Assembly (NCBI GenBank): GCA_019973155.2
Contig: BPQB01000025.1
Coordinates: forward strand, 368,780 to 432,779
Source of the DNA: Phanerochaete sordida
Lineage: Eukaryota; Basidiomycota; Agaricomycetes; Polyporales; Phanerochaetaceae
Direction of reading: 5' to 3'
DNA: 64,000 nucleotides
This document shows, one piece after another, positions 54,726 through 64,000 of the stretch. Each line of letters starts with the position of its first letter. Position 1 is the first letter of the stretch. The position numbers and the translations under genes were made by a program. The notes beneath the pieces were generated by a model, which ran no database searches, was not told where the DNA came from, and worked only from the letters and a program-made list of their open reading frames with translations.

Positions 54726-56099
54726 ATGCGGGCCTTTGTGATTGAGAAGTACGCTCACCCATCCAAGATCCCTCTCACGCAGGATGCGCCCGCGCCCACG
54801 CCGGAGAAGGACCAGGTCCTGGTCGACGTCTACAGCGCGGGCATGAACTTCTTCGATGTGCGTCCCCCACGCCCTTTGTTCGTGCAGCACTACTAACTGG
54901 CACCGCCCGTAGATCCTGCAGGCGCAGGGCAAGTACCAGACGCAGCCGCCGTTCCCCTTCGTTGAGTCTCGTCCGTGCCTCCCGCGCGTGCGCCCGCTGA
55001 CCACGCAGCGCAGGTCCTCGGCACAGAGCTCGCAGGCCGGATCGCGCACGACTCGCCACTCCCGCCCGGGTGCCCCTTCAAGCACGGCGACCGTGTCTTT
55101 GGCGCGGCGCAGGGCGCGTACGGCGAGAAGGTCGCGGCGCGCTGGCAGCAGCTCACCGCGCTGCCGGAGAACATGACGTTTGACCAGGGTGCCGGTGAGC
55201 CCTACGTGTCGTCGTCCGCGGGCAAGTGGACTGACATGCGCGCAGGCTTGCAGGTTACCTGGCCCACAAGCTACGAAGGTCTCGCAGGCCGCGCCGAGCT
55301 CAAACCGGGCGAATGGCTGCTCGTGACGGCCTCCGCAGGCGGCGTCGGCATTGCTGCTGTCCAGCTCGGAAAGCGTCAGTATCTCCTTTCACCGCACCCA
55401 TCGCTTCCACTCACCCCACGCAGTCCTCGGTGCAAAGGTCATCGCCGCGGCGAGCACCCAGGAGAAGCTCGACATCGCGGTGAAGTACGGCGGCGCGGAC
55501 TACGCGGTCGACTACAGCAAGAAGGACTGGCAGAAAGAGGTGCTCAAGATCACCGGCGGGCGCGGTGTCGACGTCGTGTACGACCCCGTGGGCATGATCC
55601 GCGACTGTCTCAAGTGCGCGGCATGGAAGTGCAGGCTGCTGGTCATCGGCTTTGCTGGGGGCGAGATTGAGAAGGTGGGTAGAGGTGCCTGCGGTCTGGG
55701 GAAGATGCTGATGTGCCTGTGCAGCTGCCGCTGAACCTTGTGCTCCTGAAGGGGGTGACCGTCATGGGTGTGTACTGGGGCGGAACAACAGGTAGGGTTG
55801 GCATACTCCATAAGCTGCCAACCAATATTCATCCTACGCAGTCAAGGATCCGAAGCGCATTCCGGTCGTGTGGAAAGATCTCCTCGAGTCAGTACAAGTT
55901 TGCCTTGAACAATCATCCGGGCTGACATGCTCCGGCCAGACTGCTCTCACACGACAAGATCAAGCCTGTTGTCTACAACGAAGTCTTCCCTCTCGAGAGG
56001 CTCGCTGACGGCCTCGGCGCACTCGAGAAGCGCAAGACATGGGGCAAGGTCATTGTCCGCATCCGAGATGAGCAGACCGGCGCAAAGGCGAAGCTGTAG
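54726..56099 (+). CDS. MDR-family NADPH:quinone oxidoreductase
   Basis: Eight exons (54726-54857, 54913-54960, 55014-55194, 55246-55374, 55424-55674, 55725-55791, 55842-55887, 55940-56099) give 337 aa. The GroES-like N-terminal half contains VLVDVYSAGMNFFD, PPFPFVLGTELAGRI and HGDRVFGAAQGAYGE. The cofactor-binding half has the AxxGGVG loop (VTASAGGVGIAAVQLGK), AKVIAAASTQEKLDIA, ITGGRGVDVVYDPVGM and the C-terminal GKVIVRI. The zinc-ligand cysteines of true alcohol dehydrogenases are missing, as in the zeta-crystallin/QOR branch. The expected reaction is NADPH-dependent reduction of quinones or alpha,beta-unsaturated carbonyls in the cytosol. The third intron starts GTGAGC; all introns are 49-55 nt. 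Confidence 0.9.
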
Positions 56100-56183
56100 C
56101 CCTCGTCTCGCTCACTTTCGTCTCTGTATCATAGGATGTAAACATTCCGGATTCCATTGGATAAATATGTAACCCTAGTGCCA

Positions 56184-59100
56184 CTACTCTGCGCCCGCGT
56201 TCCTGAGCACCGCGCGCGCGAGCTCAACATACTCGCGCGCAGCGTCCGTGTCGGTGCCCTCGGCGCGCGCGACGCCCTCCCAGTGCGCGAGGCCGCCCTC
56301 GACGAGCGAGCACGCCTCCGCGGGCGTGTGCTCGTTCACCCAGCGCACGTACTCCGCCTCGGCCCACCCGTGCAGCGTGTGCGGCAGCGCGAGCGGCGAG
56401 CGCACGAGGATGTGGTGCAGCACGAGCAGCGGCGGCAGCCCCGCGGTGTGCCGCGGCGACGCGAGCTGCGCGTTGTCCAGGAAGAGGAGCTGCCTGTGCA
56501 TCCGGTGCCGCGTCAGCGAACGTCCACGGGATGGAAGAGGGGCGGGGACACACCGCATCGCGCGCAGGGCGCGGTACTCGGCGCCGACGCTCTCCCAGTC
56601 GGCGCCGCGCTTCTTCGCGCCGGGCTCGGCCATGAACGCGCTGAGCGCGAACTCGCACTCGGTCATGTCGCTCGTGAGCTGCAGCTTGCCCGTCTCGCCG
56701 AGCGGCTTCGCGAGCGACGCGTGCAGCAGGAACGTCCGGATGACGTACTTCGCGGTATCCTTCACCCTGCGTGCGCGTCAGCGTGCGGGAGGCGGCGGGG
56801 AGGCGGGCACGCACCAGTCGCGCACGAGCTCGGGCACGCCGTACAGCGCGAACACCTCGCCCTTCACGAAGGCGAGCTTCTCCGCGAGGTCCTTCATGTA
56901 CGGGCTCGCACCGCCGCCCATGGCGCTCATCGGGTCTACCGCGTCGCTGAAGTCCTGGCGATGGAGCTTAGCGATGATTGCCCCGACTTCGCGACGGACG
57001 GCGGCGAGGAGCGGGTCGACGATCTGCAGGAACTTCTTGTGGATGCTCTATTCGCGTTGCGGGTGAAATGAATTGGTATAACATAACGCCCAAAGCCACG
57101 AAGGACGTACCTCGATGCTGGGCTTCAGAATCGCGACAATGTCCGCTGGATATTCCTCCTGCAGCTTGTCTAGGCGACACCAGGAGTGGTAGAGGCACGT
57201 CGCGAGCGAGGCGTTCAGGACCTGCTGGCTTGTTGGCATGGGCCCGAGAAGGTTCACCGCATTACGTTCTCTCGACATCTGTACTCCCCAGGTCAGAAAC
57301 TCGTCTCGTCACGACTGGAGGCCACGCTGACCAGGCTATCCGCACGGTTCACAAACGCCTCAAGACTTGTCGCCGCATTTCGTGCCACAGCTTTGACGAG
57401 CAGCGGGTCGAACTTTGCACTGTCGAGTTCGTTCGCGACGGCCCGGGCCACGTTGGTGCCTTCGGCCTGTCCTGGTGGTGAGCGTGCGCCTCCTGCGAAG
57501 GCATTCCCGACGGCCTCGTTGATGCGTGTGCTGGAGCGTGTGAGGTACGAGGACTCGAAGAGCGAGAGGGCACGTAGGACGAGGATCGTCTCCGGGCTAC
57601 ACGAGATCAGCCTTCATTCGAATATATGTGGGAAGGTAGAAGGAGCACCTTTGCTGTGCCTGCGAGTAAGCAGTGTCTGTGTGTACAGCGATTTTGGCGA
57701 AGAACGAATGGAAGAGCCGGAGCAGTCGCGGGTACCCCGCGCTCAGCGTCTGCTGCAGGAATGTCGAGCCTACGCGGCTTCGTAAATCGCGCCGCACCGG
57801 ACAAGAACGCGAAACTCACTCTTGGCAGCCTCCCTGAACTGCTTCTCGAGGCTTTGTCCAAGCGCGGCCCAGAACGTCGTGCTCGGCTTGTTCTCGAGCA
57901 CTTTCATCGCTTCGTCGAGGAAGCCGACCTTGGTGACGGCGTCCTTCTTGATCGTGAGCACCTTCTCGAGCGTGTACACCTTGATGCAGCAGTCCGCCAT
58001 CTCCTCGACGAGGCTCTCAAGACTCGCCCACAGCGCAGCCTGCCACTGCGGCGCGGTGACGTTCGTGGGCTCTGTACGGAAACGCGACTTGTAAAGGGAT
58101 GTCGGGGCGGAAGCTTGTTCTACAGCGATGTGAGCCGCATATCCTCGGGGGAAGCGAGAGGACTTACCTCTGGGGAGTACCTCCTTTGCGATGCGTGTCA
58201 GGTCGAGCGCATATCGTATTCGTCCTTCGACAGCATCACTGAGGTCGGACACGAGGTTCTGGACAAGGTCAGGAAGAACGCGGAGGTTGTGTGCGGTTTG
58301 GAGCGAGGATGCGAGTAATGACTGGTTCAGAGTTCGAAGCCCATTGATGACCATCTGCTCCATGTCGGAAGTGACACGAGAGCGAGCCGAGTCGACGAAT
58401 GGCAGGTAGGCTGCGACAGCTTTGACAGACGAGAGCTCAACGAAAGGAGTGTCGCTACTCTGGTCAGTGCCTCCTGCTTCAGGGGGCTGGAGAAGCGCCA
58501 CTGCACACCTTGGTTAGAATTCGGGACCGAAGCTCGCAACTGAGACTCACTGAGCTCGGCAATGCTCAGCGCAGCCTTCGCGATCGTCCGCTCCTTCTCG
58601 TCCTCCTCTGGCAGTACGCCAGCCGCAAGCGAGTCCGTGCTCCTTCTTGCCGAGCCTGCAACATCGCCATTAGAAGGCGCGCTGCCTGCTGTAGCATGCG
58701 ACGTCGACGCTGACACCGTCCCGTCTTCCTTGGACGCACGGTCCATCTCAGTCAGCTGCATTTGCAGCCGCCTTGTCAGGACAACGAATCGCGACGTGCG
58801 GCGTAGAATGTCGGAAGCTTGCTGTACTCGTTCAAGCCGGGTAACGTGTGATGATAGTGTCTGGTACGGCGTGCGGATCTTCTGACGTAGTCTACAGAGG
58901 CATTAATATATGCAGTTGGTAGAGCTCAGGAAGACGTACTTGTCAAGAGAGCCGTCAAGTTCTGTCAGTCCACCTTTCACAGCAGATAGAGAGCCTTCAA
59001 GATCCGTGACGCCAGCTGCCTGGACCAGCAAGTCTTCATGATGCGTCGTAACCTAGACACGATGTTTATAGGCATCCAAGCGCGACTTGGGTTGCACGTA

Positions 59101-59393
59101 CCACGTTCTTCAGCTGCTTCTCCACATCCTCAATGTTGAAGCTGAGCTTGGATATCGCAACAGAGATGTCCTCCGCGTCACTTCCAGTCGTGGTTGGCTT
59201 CCCATTGACACCCTTCTTCGCGGTCGCCCCGGCCTGGCCAGCGGTCGGCGGGTAGGGCTCGCCAGCTAGCAACGCGTTGGCATAGTCGTTGGGGTCAAAG
59301 TCTGGATGCGCAAAGACGGTGTAATCTGCGAAGAAGCGTCGCGCTCAAGCTGGGATTTGGAGAGGGGAGCGTGCGCGGTCACTGACCAGTCAT
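56184..59393 (-). CDS. COG5: Cog5, conserved oligomeric Golgi complex subunit 5
   Basis: Twelve exons (59387-59393, 59102-59325, 58940-59052, 58551-58891, 58168-58500, 57820-58119, 57649-57769, 57332-57596, 57111-57278, 56815-57047, 56554-56766, 56184-56493) give 875 aa. The N-terminal region reads DYTVFAHPDFDPNDYANALL, then HHEDLLVQAAGVTDLEGSL and PYQTLSSHVTRLERVQQASD, the coiled-coil signature of Cog5. Helical-rod sections follow (STFLQQTLSAGYPRLLRLF, LGPMPTSQQVLNASLATCLY), ending in the conserved HHILVRSP-LPHTLHGW block. The lobe-B COG subcomplex tethers retrograde vesicles at the Golgi. The first coding exon is only 7 nt (ATGACTG) before a 61-nt intron. The stop is 84 bp from the convergent oxidoreductase stop. 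Confidence 0.93.
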
Positions 59394-60190
59394 GAAGAGA
59401 GCATGCAGACGCCCAACACGCGTAGCGTCGTCACGTGGAGCGCCTTCGTGGCGTGAGAAACGCATTCGCTGAGCTCTCCGCAAGACTCGCCTGAGCTTCA
59501 GACTTTCTCTGGCTTCGTCTTGCTGTAGAAGGCATTTGATAAATCGCAGACGGTCTCTCGGACTCTCTTCTGACTCGGTCTTTGCACATTACTTGGCGAG
59601 TTCGCAACGACTGGCACACGGAACCTCGCCAGAGTCATGACTCATTTCTACTAGGCGACGATTGAAGAGTTCAAAAGCTCGCTTTAATAGCCCACCAGTC
59701 CTGTCATTTGTAGATGACGCTCTCAGACGAAGAAACCGTTGTATAGTACGGCGCTCGAAAGCCACGTGGAGGCACTGCGTGAAGACGTGCGTGAAGAGCA
59801 AGACGTCGATCGTGTTTCCTTCCGCGACTCGCGCTCCCGCTCTACACCTTCAGCCGAGACGTGCATCCTCTCCCCCTCCGCAGCCATTTCCCGCGTAAAA
59901 TGAGCAGCTCCGTGGTCAGCGGGACATAGCCTCTCGGACCTCGTGTCCGTGACGTCAAGCGTGTAAGTTAACGCTGACATTCTTATTCATACAGGTGGGC
60001 CCAAGTTCGATGGCATATCAACCCAGAGCCACTGCGCATGCATGGTAGCCACTCTCTCACACTCTGCCCGCCCTTGAACCCTCTCGCTCCGCTCCCACCC
60101 TTCACAGCCATCCACCATCGTCCCAGCGTCCTACCGCCTTGAACACTGCGCCTCTACTAGCTCCATCGTTTCTCTGAGTGCAACGCTCAC
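59394..60190. promoter_or_regulatory. Divergent intergenic region, COG5 / Gly-Tyr-rich protein
   Basis: 797 bp between start codons. Minus-strand frames at 59431-59980 lack motifs. The last ~170 bp before the plus-strand gene are CT-rich. Confidence 0.45.
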
Positions 60191-61698
60191 ATGGCCGGAA
60201 GCTACGACTGGTACCGTTCGAACCTTCCCGGCTGGGGCTCCTCCCAAATGCGCTTTAGGGAGCCCCCCATGCCTGCGTTCCAGCCGCTGCCATCGTGTAG
60301 GCGTCCTAGACCATGTCATTCGCTGACCTGCTGACCTTACTCGACGCTTTCCAGGGAGCGGCTGGGACTACTACCGCGCACATGCAATCAATCCCGATCA
60401 AAATCTCTACTACACTGTCATGAACAGGACCCGCGATCTTGGGCCCACAGGTGGCGGGGATCTCGAGCAAGCTAGAGTCTGGCAAAGACGGGTGTACAGC
60501 GGACTCGTGCGTTTGGCCATTGCCGCCATAGCAGCCCAATGCTGAACTTATCGTCAGGTCGATCTTGGTCAATTGCTTCCACAAGATATTGGCATGGCCG
60601 CTGCTTACGAGGCCTACCGCATGTGGAAACACCATCGCCCAGTCCTTTTCGACCCTCTCTTATCTGGTGGAGGCCCCACGGGAGGGATGGAGAGGGTGCG
60701 TGAAGGTCTTGTCGGCCTCGCGATTGCTGAGGGTGAGTGCTGCGAGAACCACATCCGCGTATCGCAAGCATCGATCTCACTGAATGACCGTACTCGCTAT
60801 AGCAAGCCGACTATGGTACTACACCAACCGCGCGATGGATACCTACGGCCTCCGAGACTGCCTCGAGTCCGCCGCGCTTACAGCCTTCAGGATTTCATAC
60901 ACGGTGAGCGCCTCCGCGTCCTCGTTTACCAAGGACAATCGTGACAATCGTGGCCAGGTCCTCCAGGAAGGAGCGTATGCAGGCGGGGGCTATGCCGACC
61001 CAGGATACGCCGGCGGCGGGATGCCGTCGCCCATCGACTCCTACAACGACGGATACTCCGGCGGCTACAGCCGCGGACGGCGCGGCTCCTTCTCGGGCGT
61101 CGCTTCGTCGCTCGGGCGGCGTTCGCCCTCGCCGTTCCTCGGCGCGGGCGCGGGGATCCCAATCCCGGGGCGCGCCCGCTCGGACAGCGCGAGCCTGCTC
61201 GGCGGCTCGCCGTACCTCGGCTCGTCGCCGTCCGGCTACAACGCCGGGCTCGCGCCGCCCGCCGCGGGCTACGCGGGCGGGTCGTATCCGGGGCCGGGCC
61301 TGCAGCCTGCGTACGGCGGCGGGTACCCCGCGGGGCAGCCGTACGCGGGGCCCCTTGCGGGCATGCGCGCAGGCGTGAACACGCTCCTCGGCGGCGTCAC
61401 CGGCACGCCCGGCCTCGGCGCGAACGTCGGCCCCGGGAGCTACAACCCCGCGGCGGGGTACGGCGCCGCGCCCGGCTACGCGGGCACGGGGTACGGCGGC
61501 GCGTATGGCGGCGGGTACCCTGCCAGCGGGCAGTATGGCGCGGCGCAGCCGTATGCGGTCCCCGGCGGCACCGCGATCCCTGCGCCCGCGGGCTCGACGA
61601 TCGTCATCAAGAGCCGCCCGCGGAGGCACAGTCATAGCCTCCACCACCGCTCGCGTTCGCGGGATGGGCGCGGCGAATATCGGTACGAAGGGTACTAG
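60191..61698 (+). CDS. Gly/Tyr-rich low-complexity protein with conserved N-terminal domain
   Basis: Four exons (60191-60296, 60355-60506, 60558-60732, 60803-61698) give 442 aa. The N-terminal ~180 residues are compact and mostly helical: SGWDYYRAHAINPDQNLYY, DIGMAAAYEAYRMWKHH, LVGLAIAEASRLWYYTNRA and YGLRDCLESAALTAFRI. The next ~240 residues are low-complexity, with repeated GYAGGGY, GGGYPAGQPYAG and GYGAAPGYAG units and scattered Ser-Arg pairs. The tail is basic and His/Arg/Ser-rich (RRHSHSLHHRSRSRDGRG). This prion-like composition is typical of condensate-forming or RNA-associated proteins, but no RNA-binding domain is seen. I do not know the family name. A 30-nt GT-AG-like segment inside exon 4 is too short to be an intron. 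Confidence 0.77.
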
Positions 61699-62147
61699 AC
61701 CCGGCGCTTCCAATGAGGTCTTTGGACAAACGGGCTTTCGTCAAGGTGTTCGTGTTGCTACTGCTTGTCCCGGGTTTCCTTTGACGGTTGGCAATGTTCA
61801 TGCTGTCTGCTAAGCGACTGTACAATACCATGTACAATAGATCACGAATAAATTATATCCATGCTGCTCAGATGCTTTGCCTTCAGATGAAGACACCATG
61901 GTCACAGAATCCTTTCAAGTGGCGCGCGATTGACATGAGGTTACAAAGCGTGGCACGAGGCTCTCTCGCCCCCCATTGCGGCGGCGGAGGCCACAGTGAT
62001 GTGGCCCACGTTGACAGAACGTTCTTTGTGGCGGCCTCAGGGTCGCGACATACGAGATCATGAGTGCGCTGTGAGCTATATAATCCCATACACACCTGCG
62101 TCTGAGCCCCCACGAAATCTGCCACCGACCAACTCACCACGAACACC
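61699..62147. other. Intergenic, with promoter of the next gene
   Basis: A TATA box, TATATAAT, lies at 62077-62084, about 70 bp before the start codon of the small downstream gene. No coding exon seen. Confidence 0.5.
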
Positions 62148-62701
62148 ATGCTGAACACCCTCTCCCTCCACATGGCCCACATGGTCCCTCAACCCGCCCT
62201 CTCGGACGCAGCTGCGGAACCCACCTGGCCCACGCCACGCCACGTCCCGCGCAGGCGCATCACCGAAGAGGAGCTCCAGCAGAAGGCCGAGATGAAGCAG
62301 CGCCGCAAGGAGTGGGAGGCGACGCTCCGGCCGTTCGTCGTATCGGACCCCGAGCGCGGCGTGTGCTTCCCGCGCGGCACCGAGGTGCGCCCATTCCACG
62401 TCGCGCCCGCCTTACCCGCATGCTCACGCCCACACAGGTCATGTACCTCGGCGACGCCATGGGCTACTTCGCGCTCTCCATGCGCGAGGCCGCGACGCTG
62501 CCGTACCAGCTGCTCCCGCAACGCGAGGGCACGCCCGAGCGCACGCGCGGCGCGCGCGCCGTCGTCCCGCTCGCGTCGCTCGCCGTGCTCGTGCAGGAGC
62601 GCGCGGACGCGGCGGGCGTGCCCATGCCTGCCGACGCGCCCGTCGGCGTCATGCGCTGCACGGGCACGGGCGACGCGTATCCGTGTCCGCGGAAGTGCTA
62701 G
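62148..62701 (+). CDS. Small unknown protein
   Basis: Two exons (62148-62384, 62438-62701) give 166 aa. The N-terminal half is basic and helical (RRRITEEELQQKAEMKQRRK). The C-terminal half begins VMYLGDAMGYFALSMREAAT and ends in a CTGTGDAYPCPRKC stretch with three cysteines. The coding sequence is strongly GC-rich at third positions and has a good TATA box just upstream, so it is probably expressed. I see no signal peptide and cannot name a family. Confidence 0.65.
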
Positions 62702-63370
62702 GGCTGCATTTCTGCGAGGAAATATAGGAATACGGCATAATATAGCTGTCTTCGAACTAATAAACTTACCTCTACTGGATTTGTTTTTTGTGTGTGCGAA
62801 GAGTGGGGAGATGTAGCAACTCGCGTGCGCCAAACGCGATCTCGTGATTTACTGAGGGCAGGCTGCGCCTCGGGCGGGGGCTCGGCCAGCGGGTGCGGCA
62901 AGCCTCGGGCACGGACAAAGCGTGAAGAACAAAGCAACATCCCCGGGGAGGATGGCTCCTTCGGCTCGGCCTGTGCAGGGTACATATACGCTCGTTGCCA
63001 TCCCTTGAGTGTCGCCATTGCTCCCCCCTGCTTCTCGCGAAGATCTTCTGTAACGCTCGTAAAGCACTGGCGCTACAAGAGAACTTTCCCACGAGAGCAA
63101 GAACAGGAATATCTCTGCAATTACACGCAGAAAGCTGAGTTGCTCCCAAGCCACCGTACAGGCAAGTAGTCTAGGTACTGTACAGTAGCCAAATAGGGAG
63201 CCAAACAAAGACCAGACTGAGAGCTAGGCGCCTCCCGACGAGGGAGGCCTTTTGGGTGATAGGAATGCAGGGGAGTAATCGTAGACGAGTAAGCAAAGGA
63301 GGAACACACGAGACTAGAGAGCGACCCGAAACCCTACATGCGCCCTCCAGGTGTTGTGGAACAACTCCTC
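62702..63370. other. Convergent 3' flanks
   Basis: 669 bp between stop codons. No exon chain is supported; a palindromic GCCTCCCGACGAGGGAGGC (63231-63249) could form a strong hairpin. Confidence 0.45.
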
Positions 63371-64000
63371 CTAGGTAGCAGCTTCTTCGGCCATGGGAAC
63401 GTCGTCCTTGTCTCCCGCGCGCGGCGCGTCCTTGCCGGAGTCCGAGGGACCCCGGGCACCCTTCTCCGCGGCCTGCTCGCCACCGCCGGAGCCTTCCGCA
63501 TCGACGGCGGCCGTGGACTTGGAGCCCTTGGCCCCGCCCTTGTTCTTCTTCGACTTCTTCTTCTTGGGCTCGCCGGAGCCGCCCTCGGACTCGGCAGCGC
63601 GCTTCTTGTCGTCGACGGCGTGGTAGGGGTCGAGAACCTGGCGGTCGTCCCTGGTCTGACGACGCTTCTGGGCGTGCTCGCGAGCGCGATCGTCCTGCTT
63701 CATCTTGTTCTGGATGTAGTGGTACATCGCGTCGTCCGAGATCCGCTTGCGGCGCGCCTCGTCGGGGTTGACCTCCGGCTCAGGCTCGGGGGCGAAGACG
63801 TCGAAGGGAGGAGGAGGCTTCTTGGCGATCGTGACCACTCCCGTGGTGGTGTCGAACTCGCAGAGGCCGTAGGGGCATGCGGAGTCCAGGGAGAAGGCCA
63901 TCTGGAGCTCGCTGTACCCTGCGGGGACCGCCGTGTGGGGTGTCTGCTTGCCTTCGCGGATGAGCTTGTCGAAGCTCGCGCACAGGCGGAGGACCTCGTT
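63371..64000 (-). CDS. 3' part of a gene of unknown function (5' end outside the window)
   Basis: The last 209 codons of a minus-strand gene are open to the window edge. The visible part begins in frame at 64000 (NEVLRLCASFDKLIREGKQ) and continues SELQMAFSLDSACPYGLCEF, DTTTGVVTIAKKPPPPFDVF and ARRKRISDDAMYHYIQNKMK. The last ~80 residues are Lys/Glu/Gly/Ser-rich with a strong nuclear-type cluster (KKKKSKKNKGG). I do not recognise a family; the start lies beyond the window. Confidence 0.65.
   Translation of the reverse strand, partial: NEVLRLCASFDKLIREGKQTPHTAVPAGYSELQMAFSLDSACPYGLCEFDTTTGVVTIAKKPPPPFDVFAPEPEPEVNPDEARRKRISDDAMYHYIQNKMKQDDRAREHAQKRRQTRDDRQVLDPYHAVDDKKRAAESEGGSGEPKKKKSKKNKGGAKGSKSTAAVDAEGSGGGEQAAEKGARGPSDSGKDAPRAGDKDDVPMAEEAAT

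Noticed and set aside
60904..60933. Possible 30-nt GT-AG intron in the Gly/Tyr-rich gene
   Set aside because: Too short for fungal splicing and the frame stays open without removing it.

Overview
This window is nuclear DNA of a filamentous basidiomycete, most likely a mushroom-forming Agaricomycete; a Polyporales-like fungus is my guess. The evidence is: compact, intron-dense genes with introns mostly 46-60 nt and a branch site close to CTNAC; a U2 snRNA gene; an intron-containing tRNA-Ala; and lineage-typical families (MYND singletons, thaumatin-like protein, Rds1-like ferritin-fold protein, fungal EF-hand MscS channel, DPBB secreted protein). I found about 30 protein genes. Most were reassembled exon by exon, with splice phases that sum to a whole number of codons.

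Layout. 0-9 kb: tRNA-Ala, a TDT-family anion/sulfite-type transporter, then a divergent pair of an ataxin-3 deubiquitinase and the autophagy receptor Atg27, then a protein with a ribonuclease H1 N-terminal domain. 9-16 kb: a 440-bp TA-flanked MITE, an Rds1-like secreted protein, a head-to-tail triplet of MYND zinc-finger paralogs, a second 510-bp MITE and U2 snRNA. 16-25 kb: two gene-poor stretches of about 2 kb flank a conserved unknown gene; then a secreted DPBB protein and RNA polymerase II subunit Rpb3 with a WG-rich tail. 25-41 kb: a dense housekeeping block with the EF-hand MscS channel, t-SNARE Tlg2, a small Cys-rich protein, the Fe-S assembly factor Nar1, glutaminyl cyclase, TRAPP subunit Trs23 and the meiotic axis protein Hop1 (HORMA plus PHD, 19 exons). 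42-54 kb: a helical protein resembling the MLKL-NTD-like adaptor fold, a 1466-aa disordered protein, a thaumatin-like protein, a multipass membrane protein and a small nuclear-type protein. 54-64 kb: an MDR quinone oxidoreductase, Golgi tether subunit Cog5, a Gly/Tyr-rich protein, a small unknown protein and the 3' part of a gene leaving the window.

Functional themes. Endomembrane traffic is well represented (Atg27, Tlg2, Trs23, Cog5). Several genes sit in divergent pairs with short shared promoters: ataxin-3/Atg27, Nar1/glutaminyl cyclase, and Trs23/Hop1 at only 186 bp. The main novelty is in gene architecture. There are three internal microexons of 11, 12 and 7 nt and a 7-nt initiating coding exon, all of which an ORF- or splice-model-based annotation would probably miss. 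There are also two GC-AG introns and several stop-free introns whose length is a multiple of three. No CRISPR array, prophage, plasmid or biosynthetic cluster is visible.
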